A stretch of 64,000 bases of DNA from Histomonas meleagridis (GCA_020186115.1 WSYJ01000149.1:1-64000); one strand, 5' to 3'; counted from the stretch's first letter, positions 1 to 11,786 are shown. Numbers and translations are program-made. Notes: generated from the sequence alone by a model not told the origin.

Positions 1-76
1 TGCAATAATGATAGATTTAAAATACCACATTTCTTTTTAGTAGTTTTAATTAAATTTTCAACGCCCATACAAGTAT

Positions 77-1354
77 TTGCAAACGGCCTGTGTGTCATTT
101 TGCCAATGCAAATTAGAAATGTTCTTCAAGGGAGAACCCATAATGAAATACACGAGAAAAAGATTTGAGAAGAAGATTAAAACCGTGATATTAGATGAAC
201 TCATGAATGAAAGCTATCAATTTATAATTATCAAAAATTATCAAGTATTTCCAGAATCCACTTTAAAATATTGGAAGAAACAAATGTCTATTAACAACAA
301 TTGGAAATTCGTGGTTGAATAATAATGGGATTGGGCATAGAATATTTACTGATGACGAAGAAGCTGCAATCAAAGATTATATTTTCACTAATTTTATCTC
401 CCAAAGGATTCTACTTCAATGACGAAGATTTTTGCAGATGTACATATCTTATACCTTAGAAAAGAACAATCAAAATGAAAAAATGTTTTGAAAAAGAATT
501 TTTTTGATTAGCAAATGCTTTATCCATAATTTCAAGAAGAAACCACATACTTCAGGAAACCTCATTTAAATAGGGGACCTGTAACACCAGAAGATGACAA
601 GAATAAATTTGGCCAGGCATTTCAATCTTCTTGAGACTACTGATCACGGCTCAAGAATGAGTGAATGCTGATGCGAGACAAGCTGGAAAAGAGAAACTTT
701 CCAGGTGGAGATTTTTAACATGGTCCGAGAAAGGATCCAGATAATGTGAAAGTTTTTTGGAAAAAATCCGAAGCAATATGTTTACTGTATTGGCTAAAAT
801 AAAGAAGGCCGATGGAACGAAAGTTGCTTTGTTTATCATTGCAAAGGGCACAATTAGAGAGAACAGAAAGAAATTTAGGTGACATTTCATATCACATGTC
901 GGTAGATCAAAGAGCGGATGGACTACAGAAGGCACATTTCAAGATTATTCAACATTTCTTCATAAAGCATATCAGCGACAACGATAAGATACACCTCATA
1001 GTTGATCATTTACAAATCTCACGAGACGCGCAAAAGATCAAAGATCTTGCAAATCGATTAAACAGTGATTTGATTTTCATACCAGCTGGACTAACAGATT
1101 GCCTGAAGCCCCTCAGTAGATTGGTGTTTGGCTGCTTAAAATCAATAACCCGAAGACTCTATAAAAAAACATATCAAGAAAATCCAAATACGGTCTTTAA
1201 CAAAGAGAAATGGCAATTAAGCACTTACTGGCAACTTGGGAACACTTACAAATGCATACAATTACAGAATCATGGTCCATTTATGATGAATAAAAATTCA
1301 TTATTCCTGTTCGTCTTTCGACTACAAAAAGAAATGAGGAAGCTATATGAATGA
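77..1354 (+). pseudogene. Decayed pogo/Tigger-like DDE transposase
   Basis: Fragments of one transposase lie in shifting frames. The first (from base 143) is a basic helix-turn-helix-like N-terminus. A stretch near 345-400 reads FTDDEEAAIKDYIF, as in the CENP-B/pogo DNA-binding region. Around 820-950, read in more than one frame, come LFIIAKGTI and SGWTTEGTF, which are typical of the DDE catalytic core. The longest open piece (812-1354) then gives IHLIVDH and FIPAGLTDCLKPLSR, the second and third catalytic blocks, where the expected second Asp is seen but TDxLQPLD is degenerate. Frameshifts and stops occur throughout, so it is inactive. No terminal inverted repeats were found; the 5' end may lie outside the window. 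It directly adjoins the outer edge of the left palindrome arm. Confidence 0.6.
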
Positions 1355-1500
1355 AAATGCTCAGAGTGTAATCCCAAATTATGATTTTAGTGAAATCTTA
1401 AATTATCACATGCAAAAGGCAAAGGTGTTATAACTTGAAGAACAATTGCATGATACTGTAGGGAATGTTGATCATTAAAAATATTGAAAGAATTGAATGA

Positions 1501-4500
1501 AAAAAAGTTGGCCAGGTGTAGGACCTTTTGTATGTACACAAGGAGATGGAGAAGCATTTACATGTGTACCTCATTTGAAATATCATGAGAAACAAATACA
1601 TAATAAAACATTTCCAGGTTGTACAATGTTAGAATTTCTAAACTTTTTAAGTTTAAAAGATAATTATTGGGAACAAGTTAATTTACAAGACCAACATCAA
1701 AGTTATCATAAGAATCTTTATTTTTGCTTCTGTCCAAATTGTGATTATTTTACTATGAATCAGGGTTCATTTTCTTCACATATGAAAACCAAACACAAAT
1801 ATATAGTTGATAAAAAATCAGAAATAGGATGGATTTGGGCGACTATTAAATATTGGATTAATCAAGTTAATAGAACACCAAATATTAAAGAATTAATGAA
1901 AAAAAGAAATGGTTTATAATGTGGTTATTGTAAAAAGACAATTACAGCTAATGAAGGAAATATAAAATTACATGCATTTTCAATGCATAGTGATTCAAGA
2001 ATAAAAGGTACAATTATTACAAAACAAAAGATTAAAATTAAATCCACAATATTTAGAATCCTGTTACAAGAACAAATTGATGAGATTGAAAATGAAATTA
2101 AAGTTCAAGAACAATTAACAGATGATAACAATAATAATCACTTCAATGATAGAAATATTATTATTAATCAACAAAATAATGGAGAAATTAATAGAAATAA
2201 TAATATTATTATACAAAATCAAGATCAAAGAGTCATTCAACAAGAACAACCAAATAATCAAGAAGTACAACAAAAATAATAATCTAGAACAACAACGAGA
2301 AGAACAACTAAATAATAATCAAGAAGAACAACAAAATAATAATCAGGAACAACAACAAGTAGAAAATATAAGAATGACTCAAGAAGAACAACAAATTATT
2401 TTAGAAGAAAGAAATAATTTATTAATAAAATGTAGAAAATGGTTAAATAGGGTAGAAATAGAAGAACAAAATGAGATTCATTTACCTAAACTTACTAAAA
2501 ACTTTAGACAAAAACTTATTTATCCCAATCAAAGAATGTATGAAAAATAAAATAATTCCAATATTAAAGAAATGTTTACCAATAAATGAAAGTGAAACAG
2601 AATGGATAATCTTTGAAGGAGGATTAGCCAAAATGAATTTATTAATTAGAAAAACTATTAGAAAAACTTTACATATTCCTTTAGAAAAGATGTTAGATAA
2701 ATCTATCAAGAAGAATAAAATCACAGATAGAAAAAAAGATACAATTAGAAGACAAAACAATATAATTAGAAATTTATCAGAAATTACTAGTTATATTAAA
2801 AGGATTATAGAATTAAAAGATAAAACACCTACACAAACTATATTAAATACTATTTCAAGTATTGAAATAGAAATAGTAAATATTTTAAAGAATACTAATA
2901 ATGATATATTAAATAAAATAATTGGAGGAAATAACATTGAATATATTCGAAACATTATTAATGATAATCCAGAACATAGAGAAAATAGATTAAATTATAT
3001 TTCAGCTACATTAGAAAATATTCAACAAGATAATATGAATATTATATCAAGAAAATATAAAAATATAACTCAAAACATGTATCGAGAAGATCCAGTTAGA
3101 GCTATTAGATGGTATATATTAAATGATCCTATACCAGAATGTGATTTAAATATAGAAGAAGTTGGGAATTATTATAAAATACAATTTGAGAAAATTGCGA
3201 ATTTTGAATAACCAAAAGAAAATAGTTTATGGGACTTAAAAGAAATGATTGACGAATAAAATAGAGATTTTTTATTAAATAATCTATTAGATAAGGATTT
3301 AATTAGAAATTCAATAAGATCAAGATCAAATATGGCTGCTAATGGTCCAGATGGAATTGGAAATCCTATATGGAAAATAGATATTAAATCAACTACTAAA
3401 ATTATTAAAATGATTAATGAACAAATAATTAAATTCGGAAAATTTCCACAAACTTTAAAGAATTCGAAAACAATATTATTATATAAAAAAGGTGATCCAA
3501 AAGAAATTAAATCTTGGAGACCTATATCAATATCAAATACATTGTATAGAATTGTAATGTGTCAGATATCAAAGATTATCCAAATTATAAATCAAAATTG
3601 TAACTTCATTAATCATGTACAAAAAGGATTTAAAGCTGGTATTAATGGTATTTCAGAACATATAGCAACTATAAATGAATTAATTTCTGAAGCTAAAAGA
3701 AATAATTCTTCAATCATTATTACTACACTAGATTTTACTAATGCTTTTGGGTCTGTTCCTCATAAAGCTATTTTATGGAGTTTAAAGAAAAGAGGATTCC
3801 CAACGAAATTTATAGAAGCAATTAAAGACTTATATGATAATTCTTATACTACTATCAAAGTTGGAAATAAAAAAAACTGAACAAATTAAAATAAATAGAG
3901 GTGTAAGACAAGGATGTCCTTTATCACCTTTATTATTTAATTTATGCTTAGAACCTTTATTAAAGAAAATCCAGATTAAACATAAACTAGATGGTGTTCC
4001 AATTAATACAAATGATAATGAGGTAATATATTTTAATATTCAAGCTTATGCTGATGATATAGTCTTGATTTCTCAAACCCCTGAAGGTATGCAAAACATG
4101 TTAAATACAGTAGAAAAGTTCTGTAAGAAGAATGATATGTCAATGGCTCCACAAAAATGTAAAACTTTAAGTTATATTAAAGAAAATAATCGAAGAGTTA
4201 CATTAAATTATAAATTACAAATTCAGAATGAAAATATTCCTAATTTACCTTTATTAGAAGCTTTAGAATATTTAGGTTCATCTGCAGTAATTAAATAAAA
4301 AGGTAGTTTTGATCATACTAATATTAGATTATATAAAAATTAAAAATGAAATCATTAAAATTATGAAATCCTCATTAAAATTTAATCAAAAGATAGATGT
4401 GATAAAAAGAATGATTCTTCCTGAAATAGATTTCGAATTATTAAATGGTTATTGTTCAGAGAAAGAATTAAATAATATTGATACAATGATTAAGAAATTA

Positions 4501-5902
4501 ATTATGAAGGATTGTAAAACTAATAGTTTACCTAAAGAATTATTTTATACTAAATGGAGTGATGGAGGTTTAGGATTACCAAAATTATGGGAAAGAGCTA
4601 AAACTTTACAAATTAAGAACTTCCTAAATATTATAAAATCTTTTGATCCAAATTCTAGGAAATTATTCAGACAATCTTTTATTAATGAAATAGATTATAG
4701 AAAGATCGAAAAAGATTACAATTCACCCTATTTAAATATTCCAGTTGATGAGAATAATATAATTACACAAATTAGTCAAAACAGAACAAATTGTTTATTC
4801 TCAAGAACAATTAAATCTTTAGCCAAATTAAAAATTGGTATGAAGATGAACTTTAATAAAGAAACTGCTAAAATATGGGACAATAATTCAAATGATATTA
4901 ATAAAATAATAGTTGATGAAACAAATATATTAAAAGAATTAAATAATATTATTAAAAACAGACATGGAGAAAAATTAAGAGCAAAACCTATCAAAGGTCA
5001 CACATTTAACACATTACAAAATTCTCCGTTATCCAATTTCTTCATTGGGAATTATAAAGCTCCAACTGCTGACTCTATTATACATTTCGCCGTAGTTTCA
5101 AGAACAAATAATTTGCCTACAGGCGAAATTTTGTATAAAAATGGAATCGGCGATGGAATTTGTCATAAATGTAATAACAATTACAATGATTCCCTCATGC
5201 ACAGATTAAATGGTTGTATTAATTTAAGAAATAAATATACTATTCGACATAATGCAATCATTAAAGAAGTATTAAAAGAAATTAAACCAAATAATAATAT
5301 TATATTTAATTATGATAGGCCAATCAGTAAAAAGAAATATAAGATTAGAAGGAAACTCCAGAAATCTTAAACCGGATGTATGGTGGTTTTCCAGTAATTA
5401 TCAAAATCTTAAAATTATTGAAGTAACGTCACCATATGGTCAATTAACTGACGACCCAAATAGTAATGAAAGAAAATCAACTTTAGAGTTAAGAAGAATA
5501 GAGAAGATTAACAAGTATAGACAACTAATTGAAGATTGTAGGAATACATTTAACGTCCAAGTGGAATTTTATGTTATAGTAGTATCCTCGTTAGGTGCAA
5601 TTCCTGAAGAAACAATTCATGAATTAAAACTATTATATAATAATGAAAGAACAGCGAGATTAGTAGCAAAAAGATGTTCAGTAGCCGCTTTAAGAGAATC
5701 TATGTTGTTATTATATAAGAGTTTTAAAGAGTATAACGTACTACAAAATAATAATGATACTACTATTAACATTCAGCCAACATCATCAAATGAAGAAGAT
5801 TCAATCGATGATTTACAAGAAGATGTTGGTGTAAATCAAGAAGAACTTGTTGACGAAAATGTTGAGGATGGGTTAGGGCATCCCCAACATGACGATCAAT
5901 AA
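1501..5902 (+). pseudogene. Retrotransposon protein: zinc finger, RT, REL endonuclease (left copy)
   Basis: The reading frame is kept over long stretches but broken repeatedly. Segments are 1501-1919 (finger CPNC...HMKTKH), 1920-2279 (finger CGYC...HAFSMH, then Asn/Gln-rich), about 2270-2550, 2471-3211, 3260-3880 (RT fingers and palm: SWRPIS, FTNAFGSVPH), 3834-4298 (RQGCPLSPLLF, YADD), 4309-5370 (thumb, CCHC) and 5312-5902 (endonuclease, KPDVWW and IEVTSPYG). In-frame TAA codons at 1917, 3209 and 4296 are shared with the right copy, so they predate the duplication. The stop at 3257 is unique to this copy; the right copy has GAA there. The endonuclease C-terminus is complete here, whereas the right copy lost 331 bases of it. 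The protein would cut target DNA and prime reverse transcription. Confidence 0.75.
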
Positions 5903-6030
5903 AGTCCTTAAAAAAAACCGACGAGATTTGGTTTATGAATAAAACAAGAGTCAAAGTGAAGTAGAATAAGGCGGTCGCGTCTATAATTAAAGATAATATC
6001 ACTAATAACATACGATAATGAATAAACAAG
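1501..6030 (+). mobile_element. Non-LTR retrotransposon (R2/NeSL type), 5'-truncated left copy
   Basis: It carries, in order, C2H2 zinc fingers, a long Asn/Gln-rich linker, reverse transcriptase with YADD at 4047-4058, a CCHC knuckle at 5161-5217 and a restriction-like endonuclease with PDVWW near 5368. That order is the layout of the R2/NeSL/CRE group, which uses one endonuclease C-terminal to the RT and inserts at specific sites. The 3' end has no poly(A) and stops exactly at a 22-nt copy of the tRNA-Lys 3' end (6031-6052). The 5' half (about 2.2 kb compared with the right copy) is missing because the palindrome edge cuts through it. Confidence 0.8.
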
Positions 6031-6052
6031 TCCCGTCGAAGGTGAATTTTTT
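6031..6052 (+). repeat. tRNA-Lys 3'-end target-site copy at the retrotransposon 3' junction
   Basis: The 22 bases beginning TCCCGTCGAAGGTGAA and running into T6 equal the last 14 nt of the tRNA-Lys gene at 21992-22064 plus its terminator. They start immediately after the retrotransposon 3' end. The mirrored copy is at 15758-15779. I infer that this is the downstream half of a target-site duplication produced when the element inserted into a tRNA-Lys gene. Confidence 0.8.
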
Positions 6053-6171
6053 CTTTTTTAATAGAATTAAATTATATTCGAACAAAAGAAAAAAAAAATT
6101 ATTCGACTTTTGCTCAAATATATTTCAAATAATATTTTGATCCAACTATCAAAGTTTCCCAAATTAATTTT

Positions 6172-6935
6172 TTATTTTTTAACGTTACTATTAATTCCAA
6201 GAAACAAATTGACAATTTCTTTATTTTTCATTTGAGTTGCTAGTGAGGCTGCTGTGTGTAATAATCAAAATAATTTCCGAATATTATTTTAAGACATAAA
6301 ATTTTTATAATAAATATCAAATAAAACAAGCAAATATCATAAGCATTTATGGCAATTTCTTTTTGTTTAAGAAGTAATTTAACTATTTCTGTATGACCAT
6401 ATAAAGATGCATAGATAAGTGCTGTTTTAAATAGTTTATATGATTTCCAAATATTATTTTGATATCGTAAATTATTAGAATAAACAATATATATAACAAA
6501 AAAAATTTCTTTAGCATTAATATCAATTCCCTTTTTGTTCAAGAAGTAATTTAACTATTTCTGTATAACCTTTTTCAGATGCTTTAATAAGTGCTGTTTC
6601 AAATAATATTTTGATATATCCAAAAAAAATTTTAATAAACGATAAATAAAGGAAATAAATATTGTTGGCATTAATATCAATTCCTTCTTGTTCAAGAAGT
6701 AATTTAACTATTTCTGTATGACCTTTTTGAGATGCTATAAATAGTGCTGTTTTAAATAATTTATATAATTTCCAAATATTATTTTGAAATATCAAATTAT
6801 TAAAATAAATTTTAAATAAAACAAATAAATATTTTTTAGCATTAATATCAATTCCTTTAAGTTCAATAAGTATTTTAAATATATTTTTTGTTATTAATTT
6901 TAGTTGCAGTTATAAGTGCTGTTTCAAACATTTTA
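6172..6935 (-). pseudogene. Ankyrin modules separated by AT-rich spacers (left arm)
   Basis: On the minus strand, four to five ankyrin-like units appear (TALFIASQKGHTEIVKLLLE and variants, each ending near DINAK). A similar AT-rich spacer of about 60-85 nt separates successive units, and its reading frame is only partly open. Orientation and position suggest these units continue the DUF3447 gene that starts at 8195. It is the mirror copy of 14880-15640. No GT...AG boundary fits the spacers, so splicing is only a possibility. Confidence 0.6.
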
Positions 6936-7019
6936 AATAATTTTCAAAATGTAATTAGAAATTGTAAAATCTTAAAATAAATATAAAATAAAACAAATAA
7001 AACCTAAATAAAAAAATTA

Positions 7020-8195
7020 AACATCTTTAACATTAATATCAATTACTTTTTGTTCAACAATGAATTTAACAAGTTCAAAATTTTCAGATTTTATTGATGA
7101 AAACAATACATATCCAGAAAGAAGATCATTTTGAAGGAAACATTGCATAAGATATAAGTTCCCAAATTGAGCTATATAATCAATAAGACTTTTTGTTTAT
7201 TTTCATTTCTTTTATAAGCAAATACGACAAAATATCATAATTAGAATATTTTAAACATTTTTCAAAGTCAATTTGTTCAATTTTCTTTTCATAAATATAT
7301 TTAAAGATATCATTCTTATGGAATTTAATTGCAGCTTCACATGCATTATCAAATGATGAATTATTTTGTTCACACAAATGAATGATTTCAATATTTCCAC
7401 CTGCAACTGCATATTTACCTGTATTTTCTACATTTGCATCATTCATAAGTAAAAATTTAAAACATTTAATTGATCCAAAAAATGCTGCATAATCAATTAA
7501 TGAAACATCTTCTTGATTAATAAATGAACATCTTTCATAAAGTGATGGTTCAATTGTTTGATTAAAATCAAAATCATTTTTTGATGATATTTCTTGAAGT
7601 TTTTCGATTTCATCATTTCGAATTATTTTCGCAATTTCATTCGGATTAAATCCTTCTTCAACTAACTTCTTATCTAGTCCAAAATCTTCTTTTGAAAATA
7701 TTTCAGATGTAGAAGAAAAATATTTAGAAAATTTATAAATAATTTCATCTTCACTTACATATATGCGATATTTTGGATTGATTTTTTTGAGAACATTTTT
7801 GTCATTTAAATCAACTAAATTTTTTTCAATCATTTTTAGAATTAAATAATATGATTCTTGTGAATTAATTTTTACTTAAATAATTACAAAAATATTTTAA
7901 TAATTTTTGGTTTATCTTTGTTTAGAGCTTCTAAGTAGTTCAGATAAATATAATTGTTTTCTTTTTTGGAATAAAATATAGAATAAATTAGGTTACAAAG
8001 AAGGAGTTTATGTGAATATGGAAAACTTATATCAAATAATTTCTTTGTTTGTTCAACAGAGATTTTAAAATTGTCTTGTGTTAAATTATATATTATTTGT
8101 TTAAGTTTATGGACTAACTTATTAAAGTCAGCGAACTTATTTTCACTTTGGGTATTATTACCATTTAATTGTTCTTGATTGTCGGGTTGTGACAT
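7020..8195 (-). pseudogene. DUF3447/ankyrin-type protein, left copy, frameshifted
   Basis: This is the same gene as 13621-14796 in reverse orientation. It starts at MSQPDNQ (8195) and is then broken into 7884-8195 and 7180-7833, plus a C-terminal remainder in another frame. The breaks are one-base homopolymer differences from the right copy, near 7193 (T5 versus four) and near 7875-7890 (T5 and A5 versus four). Trichomonads have very large families of such DUF3447 plus ankyrin proteins of unknown function. The breaks could be genuine decay or uncorrected sequencing errors. Confidence 0.7.
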
Positions 8196-8647
8196 TTTAA
8201 ATGTGAAAAGACAAGCTTGTTCATGAGAACGATCAATTTCAATTTAATTATTATATCGAATTATTTAATTTTTTCAAAAGAAGCTTCTAAAGAAGTTATA
8301 AATTACTTATACTTATTTACATTTTAATAAATTTCCACCTTCATATCTTTATAATTAACCTCTAAGAACCATAAAATAAAATCACTAAAGTTTTGCTTGT
8401 AGTGAAAACTATTGTTTGAATATTCATTGTCTTTTTTGTTCAACGTTAGATAATTATTTAATATGATTTGTAGATACTTTATGTAAAAAGTATTTTAAAA
8501 AATGATAATATAATTTTCAAGCCTAATTTTACACAAAAAATCTAAAGAAAATCATTAAATTTCTTAATATATAAAATCAAAAAATAATAAAAATTCAGAT
8601 AAATCATTTATTCATTTCATCATTCAGCATTAATTTTATTCTCTTTT
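8196..8647. other. AT-rich intergenic segment in the left arm
   Basis: About 450 bases lie between the DUF3447 start and the SAPS-like gene end. I see no ORF, RNA gene or repeat apart from its mirror at 13196-13620. It probably holds the DUF3447 promoter, with TTTTCACATTTAAA just before the start codon. Confidence 0.5.
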
Positions 8648-9817
8648 TCAAATCCAATAGGGATTTCTCCTCCATATTTTTGATTTAATAATTGAATTTT
8701 TATTTTGAATTTCTTCTGGAATTTCTTGAAGAATTTCTTTGTTATATTTTATAATAATTTGAAGGAGTTGAAGTTGTTGAGGATTAATTTCTTGTTTTCG
8801 AATATTTTCTTGAAGAATTTCGATAGCTTTTGTTTTATTGATAATAGTTAATAATTCTTCTTTAGGAATTATTTGAAGTTGTTGAATTAATTGATGAATA
8901 ATTGACCAATGAATATTTGTTTGTAAAATCATTTGAAGACATTCTTCATTTGAATGTTTAATATTTAATGATGAAAAAGATTTTATAGCTGAATTTAAAT
9001 CTTTATTTAAATAAAATTCATTATCATATTTATGAATAATTTCTTGAATTTTCGTTGATTTTTCTTGAAGATTTTTAATTAATCGATAAATTTCTATTTT
9101 TGATATTTTATCTTTAAGAATTTTCGCTGATTCAATTAATTCTAAAAGAACATTTTCCGTAGTAAAACTTTCTTTAATTAATTCTTCTTCAAATCCTTTT
9201 AAAAATATTTGACGAAGTGCATAAATTGATATAAAAATATTAATATTAGAATTATTTAGATTACTTTTAATATGTCGTGAAATAATTGGAACAAATCGTT
9301 TAGGTAAATATTTAGTAAACTCTGTTTCTAATATAATAATAAATTCAACGACTGAGATTAAATTTAAATGATTGGTTAAATCTTCTATAATATTTGGAAA
9401 GAATTCTAAATATTTACCTGATGATTGTCGAAGAAGATGAACAAAAATTTTTTGAAAATGTCCAACACATATCGAATCCCATTCATCATCGTTCCCTAAA
9501 AAATTAGAACAAAATGTTTTAAATGATTTCGAATTAAGTAAAATTGTAGAATACGAACTTCCACCACAAACTAAAACTTCTGTAGATAAACGTGATAAAT
9601 GTTCAAATTTCGTCTCTTTTTCATATTTAAGTGTCATAGACCATTCACATAATTCAGTAATGATATCTTCACGTGAAAAATATGATGTTAACTCTTGATG
9701 ACCTGTTCGAAATTCTTGAAGCATAGTACCTTCTTCAAGAATTTCTCGAAGTCGTGTGTCTTCTTTTTGTAAAAGTTCCATAAGTGGATCTGTTGCAATT
9801 TCCATATCCCAAAACAT
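8648..9817 (-). CDS. SAPS-like (PP6 regulatory subunit) protein, left copy
   Basis: The N-terminus MFWDM...LMELLQKEDTRLREILEE followed by MLQEF matches the characteristic SAPS start (MFW, a Lys-Glu-Asp block, then L-x-E-L-L and LQE). An all-helical region with repeated leucines follows. In animals and fungi SAPS proteins hold PP6/Sit4-type phosphatases. At about 390 aa it is short for the family. The first 380 residues are open, but an extra A and a C-to-A change near 8695 shift the C-terminus, so it ends 20 residues into another frame. The right copy has the intended end (GFEKENKINAE). Family assignment rests on the N-terminal motif only. Confidence 0.5.
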   Translation of the reverse strand: MFWDMEIATDPLMELLQKEDTRLREILEEGTMLQEFRTGHQELTSYFSREDIITELCEWSMTLKYEKETKFEHLSRLSTEVLVCGGSSYSTILLNSKSFKTFCSNFLGNDDEWDSICVGHFQKIFVHLLRQSSGKYLEFFPNIIEDLTNHLNLISVVEFIIILETEFTKYLPKRFVPIISRHIKSNLNNSNINIFISIYALRQIFLKGFEEELIKESFTTENVLLELIESAKILKDKISKIEIYRLIKNLQEKSTKIQEIIHKYDNEFYLNKDLNSAIKSFSSLNIKHSNEECLQMILQTNIHWSIIHQLIQQLQIIPKEELLTIINKTKAIEILQENIRKQEINPQQLQLLQIIIKYNKEILQEIPEEIQNKNSIIKSKIWRRNPYWI

Positions 9818-10028
9818 TTTTTCCTTTTTTATTGTGGCGGTGGACGTTAATTTTCGGTTTATATTAAAGAAATTTCATTAAAAAGTTTCATATAAAGAAA
9901 AGATTATTAAGAAAATTTAAACATTAAAAAAAAAACAACTATTTATCTTGTATTATAAAACAAATAACTATGATTCCAAGAAAAAAAATATTAAAAATTA
10001 ACATTTAAAATTATGTTTAAAAAAATGT

Positions 10029-10377
10029 TTATTGACTAATTAAATGATGCGTAATTCCAAGCCTATGTTCATCATTAAGTTCTTTAAGAATAAATGTCAT
10101 AACACTTGGTTGACTATTAATTAAGGTGTTAACAGTAATAATAATTTGTGTTTTATCAGAAAATGGTTGTGATTCATATTTAAGTGGTTGAGTTGTTTGA
10201 ATGTTTCCAAGTGTTTTAAGTTTCGCACATTGACGGTGATGTTTGAATTAACTCTGAATTAAATTCTAAAATACTATCATCAGTATAAAATGGTTGAACT
10301 AAATTAACATCATCTTTAATTAATTTGAAATAATGTTCAACAAATTTTGTTGATATTTCTTGAAAGAAATCTTCCAT
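10029..10377 (-). pseudogene. NTF2-like protein, left copy, 2-base deletion
   Basis: Reverse-orientation copy of the gene at 11436-11786. Around 10225 it lacks two bases that the right copy has (CGTCAATGTGCG here, CGTCAATTATTGCG there), which shifts the frame after about 49 codons. Only 62 bases of upstream sequence are shared with the right copy before the palindrome arm ends, so this copy may also lack part of its promoter. The right copy therefore looks like the original. Confidence 0.75.
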
Positions 10378-10612
10378 CTTTTGACCAAGATGAAGACGTT
10401 TATTATAAACTTTTCAATTATATCTTGTCAGTTTTATTGAGTTTTTTTTCATGAAAAAATTCAAAATTAAAATCAGAATTATATTAAAAATCACACACAG
10501 AAATGATATATTTTAAAGCAAAATTTTTTTTAAATTTTAATTTACAAAAATAAAAATTTATTATTTAATTACATTTCATACATTTATTCTATATTTTATC
10601 TATTCACTCGCT

Positions 10613-11347
10613 TCATTTGTGTTTTGTATTTTTTGAATTTAAAGAAACAAGTTCATTCATCATTTCTTGAATTTCTTCTTGCAACATGTCGCATTTCTGT
10701 GTTAATTTTCCATGAAGAACTTTTCCTTTGTCAATTTGTTGGTTAATTTCAATTATTTGTTGCTCCATGTGTCGAATGCTTTCAAGTTGTTGCTCCATTT
10801 CCTCATATCCTTCTTCTTCTTCATTTCCAGAATTTTTTTCTGATTCAAGTTCAGCTGCAGTTCGCTTTAGTTGAAGATTAAGTGTTTTGATTTCTTTCTT
10901 GAGACGTCTGTTTGCCGATTCAACTTCATAAACAGATGATTGAAGAGATGGAACTTGCTTAGATTGCTTGTTTTCATCCCTATATTTTGCAATGAGTGAA
11001 GCTTCCTCCCTTTCGTGTATTTCGTATTTTTGGATGAGCTTAGAAAGTACTGTATTTTCAAGAGATGACCACATTTCGCGTTTTTGTTTTCCAAGTGGGA
11101 TAATTTCTAATTCTGTATAAAGCACATCTTTAATTATTTCTTGATATATTTGTTGCGTTTCTTGCATTAATGTTTCGTTTTTGGTGATTTCTTCTTCTAA
11201 TAATTTTCTTGCAATCGATTCGTCGAGAAATGTGCATAATCGAGGTTCAACGAATGGGACTTCTTGTACTGAGTTGTCTATAGTATCGGCAATTTCTGAT
11301 ATAGATTTTTTATATCTATTTGAAGCAAGAAGATCACCTAATTCCAT
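10613..11347 (-). CDS. Coiled-coil protein in the palindrome spacer
   Basis: A 244-aa acidic protein. Residues about 50-110 are helical and residues about 120-240 have heptad-like Leu/Ile spacing (SANRRLKKEIKTLNLQLKR, then EQQLESIRHMEQQIIEINQQ), indicating a long coiled coil interrupted by an acidic Gly-Asn-Glu loop. I recognise no specific family; kinetochore, IFT or tethering coiled coils are all possible. It is the only gene between the arms, so it is single-copy here. It is divergent from the intact NTF2-like gene across only 88 bases. Confidence 0.6.
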   Translation of the reverse strand: MELGDLLASNRYKKSISEIADTIDNSVQEVPFVEPRLCTFLDESIARKLLEEEITKNETLMQETQQIYQEIIKDVLYTELEIIPLGKQKREMWSSLENTVLSKLIQKYEIHEREEASLIAKYRDENKQSKQVPSLQSSVYEVESANRRLKKEIKTLNLQLKRTAAELESEKNSGNEEEEGYEEMEQQLESIRHMEQQIIEINQQIDKGKVLHGKLTQKCDMLQEEIQEMMNELVSLNSKNTKHK

Positions 11348-11435
11348 ACCAATACGTTAAAATACAAAAAACGCAATAAAACTGACAAGATATAATTGAA
11401 AAGTTTATAATAAACGTCTTCATCTTGGTCAAAAG
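11348..11435. promoter_or_regulatory. Compact bidirectional promoter (coiled-coil gene / NTF2 gene)
   Basis: 88 bases separate two divergent start codons. The segment contains ACGTTAAAA, resembling the AACG-type Myb-box motif described in trichomonad promoters. The palindrome boundary (11374) falls inside it, so the inverted left NTF2 copy received only the NTF2-proximal part. Motif assignment is inference. Confidence 0.4.
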
Positions 11436-11786
11436 ATGGAAGATTTCTTTCAAGAAATATCAACAAAATTTGTTGAACATTATTTCAAATTAATTAAAGA
11501 TGATGTTAATTTAGTTCAACCATTTTATACTGATGATAGTATTTTAGAATTTAATTCAGAGTTAATTCAAACATCACCGTCAATTATTGCGAAACTTAAA
11601 ACACTTGGAAACATTCAAACAACTCAACCACTTAAATATGAATCACAACCATTTTCTGATAAAACACAAATTATTATTACTGTTAACACCTTAATTAATA
11701 GTCAACCAAGTGTTATGACATTTATTCTTAAAGAACTTAATGATGAACATAGGCTTGGAATTACGCATCATTTAATTAGTCAATAA
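11436..11786 (+). CDS. NTF2-like nuclear transport factor
   Basis: At 116 aa it is close to the usual NTF2 length of about 125. It starts FVEHYFKLIKDDVNLVQPFY then TDDSILEF, matching the NTF2 pattern F-V-x-x-Y-Y-x-x-(F/L)-D with LAPFYTDxSxL. A strand region follows (KTQIIITVNTLINSQPS) and the end matches the NTF2 sheet. NTF2 carries Ran-GDP into the nucleus, but the fold is also used by mRNA exporters and stress-granule proteins, so the exact role is open. The start codon is the first ATG after the short shared promoter. Confidence 0.7.
   Translation: MEDFFQEISTKFVEHYFKLIKDDVNLVQPFYTDDSILEFNSELIQTSPSIIAKLKTLGNIQTTQPLKYESQPFSDKTQIIITVNTLINSQPSVMTFILKELNDEHRLGITHHLISQ

Larger units (their letters stand above)
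1501..10439. repeat. Left arm of a giant inverted repeat (palindrome)
   Basis: This 8.9-kb block is repeated in reverse complement at 11374-19761. Anchors confirm it: the MFWD start codon at 9817 pairs with 11997, the MSQPD start at 8195 pairs with 13621, and the NTF2 start at 10377 pairs with 11436. The coordinate sum is 21813-21816 in the inner part and 21262 at the outer edge. The 554-base difference is fully explained by two segments present here and absent from the right arm (2519-2741, 223 bases; 5479-5809, 331 bases). The inner edge is at CAATAAAACTGAC; the outer edge lies inside a retrotransposon at AAAAAAGTTGGCC. Arms otherwise differ mainly by single-base homopolymer changes and scattered substitutions. 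Confidence 0.95.
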
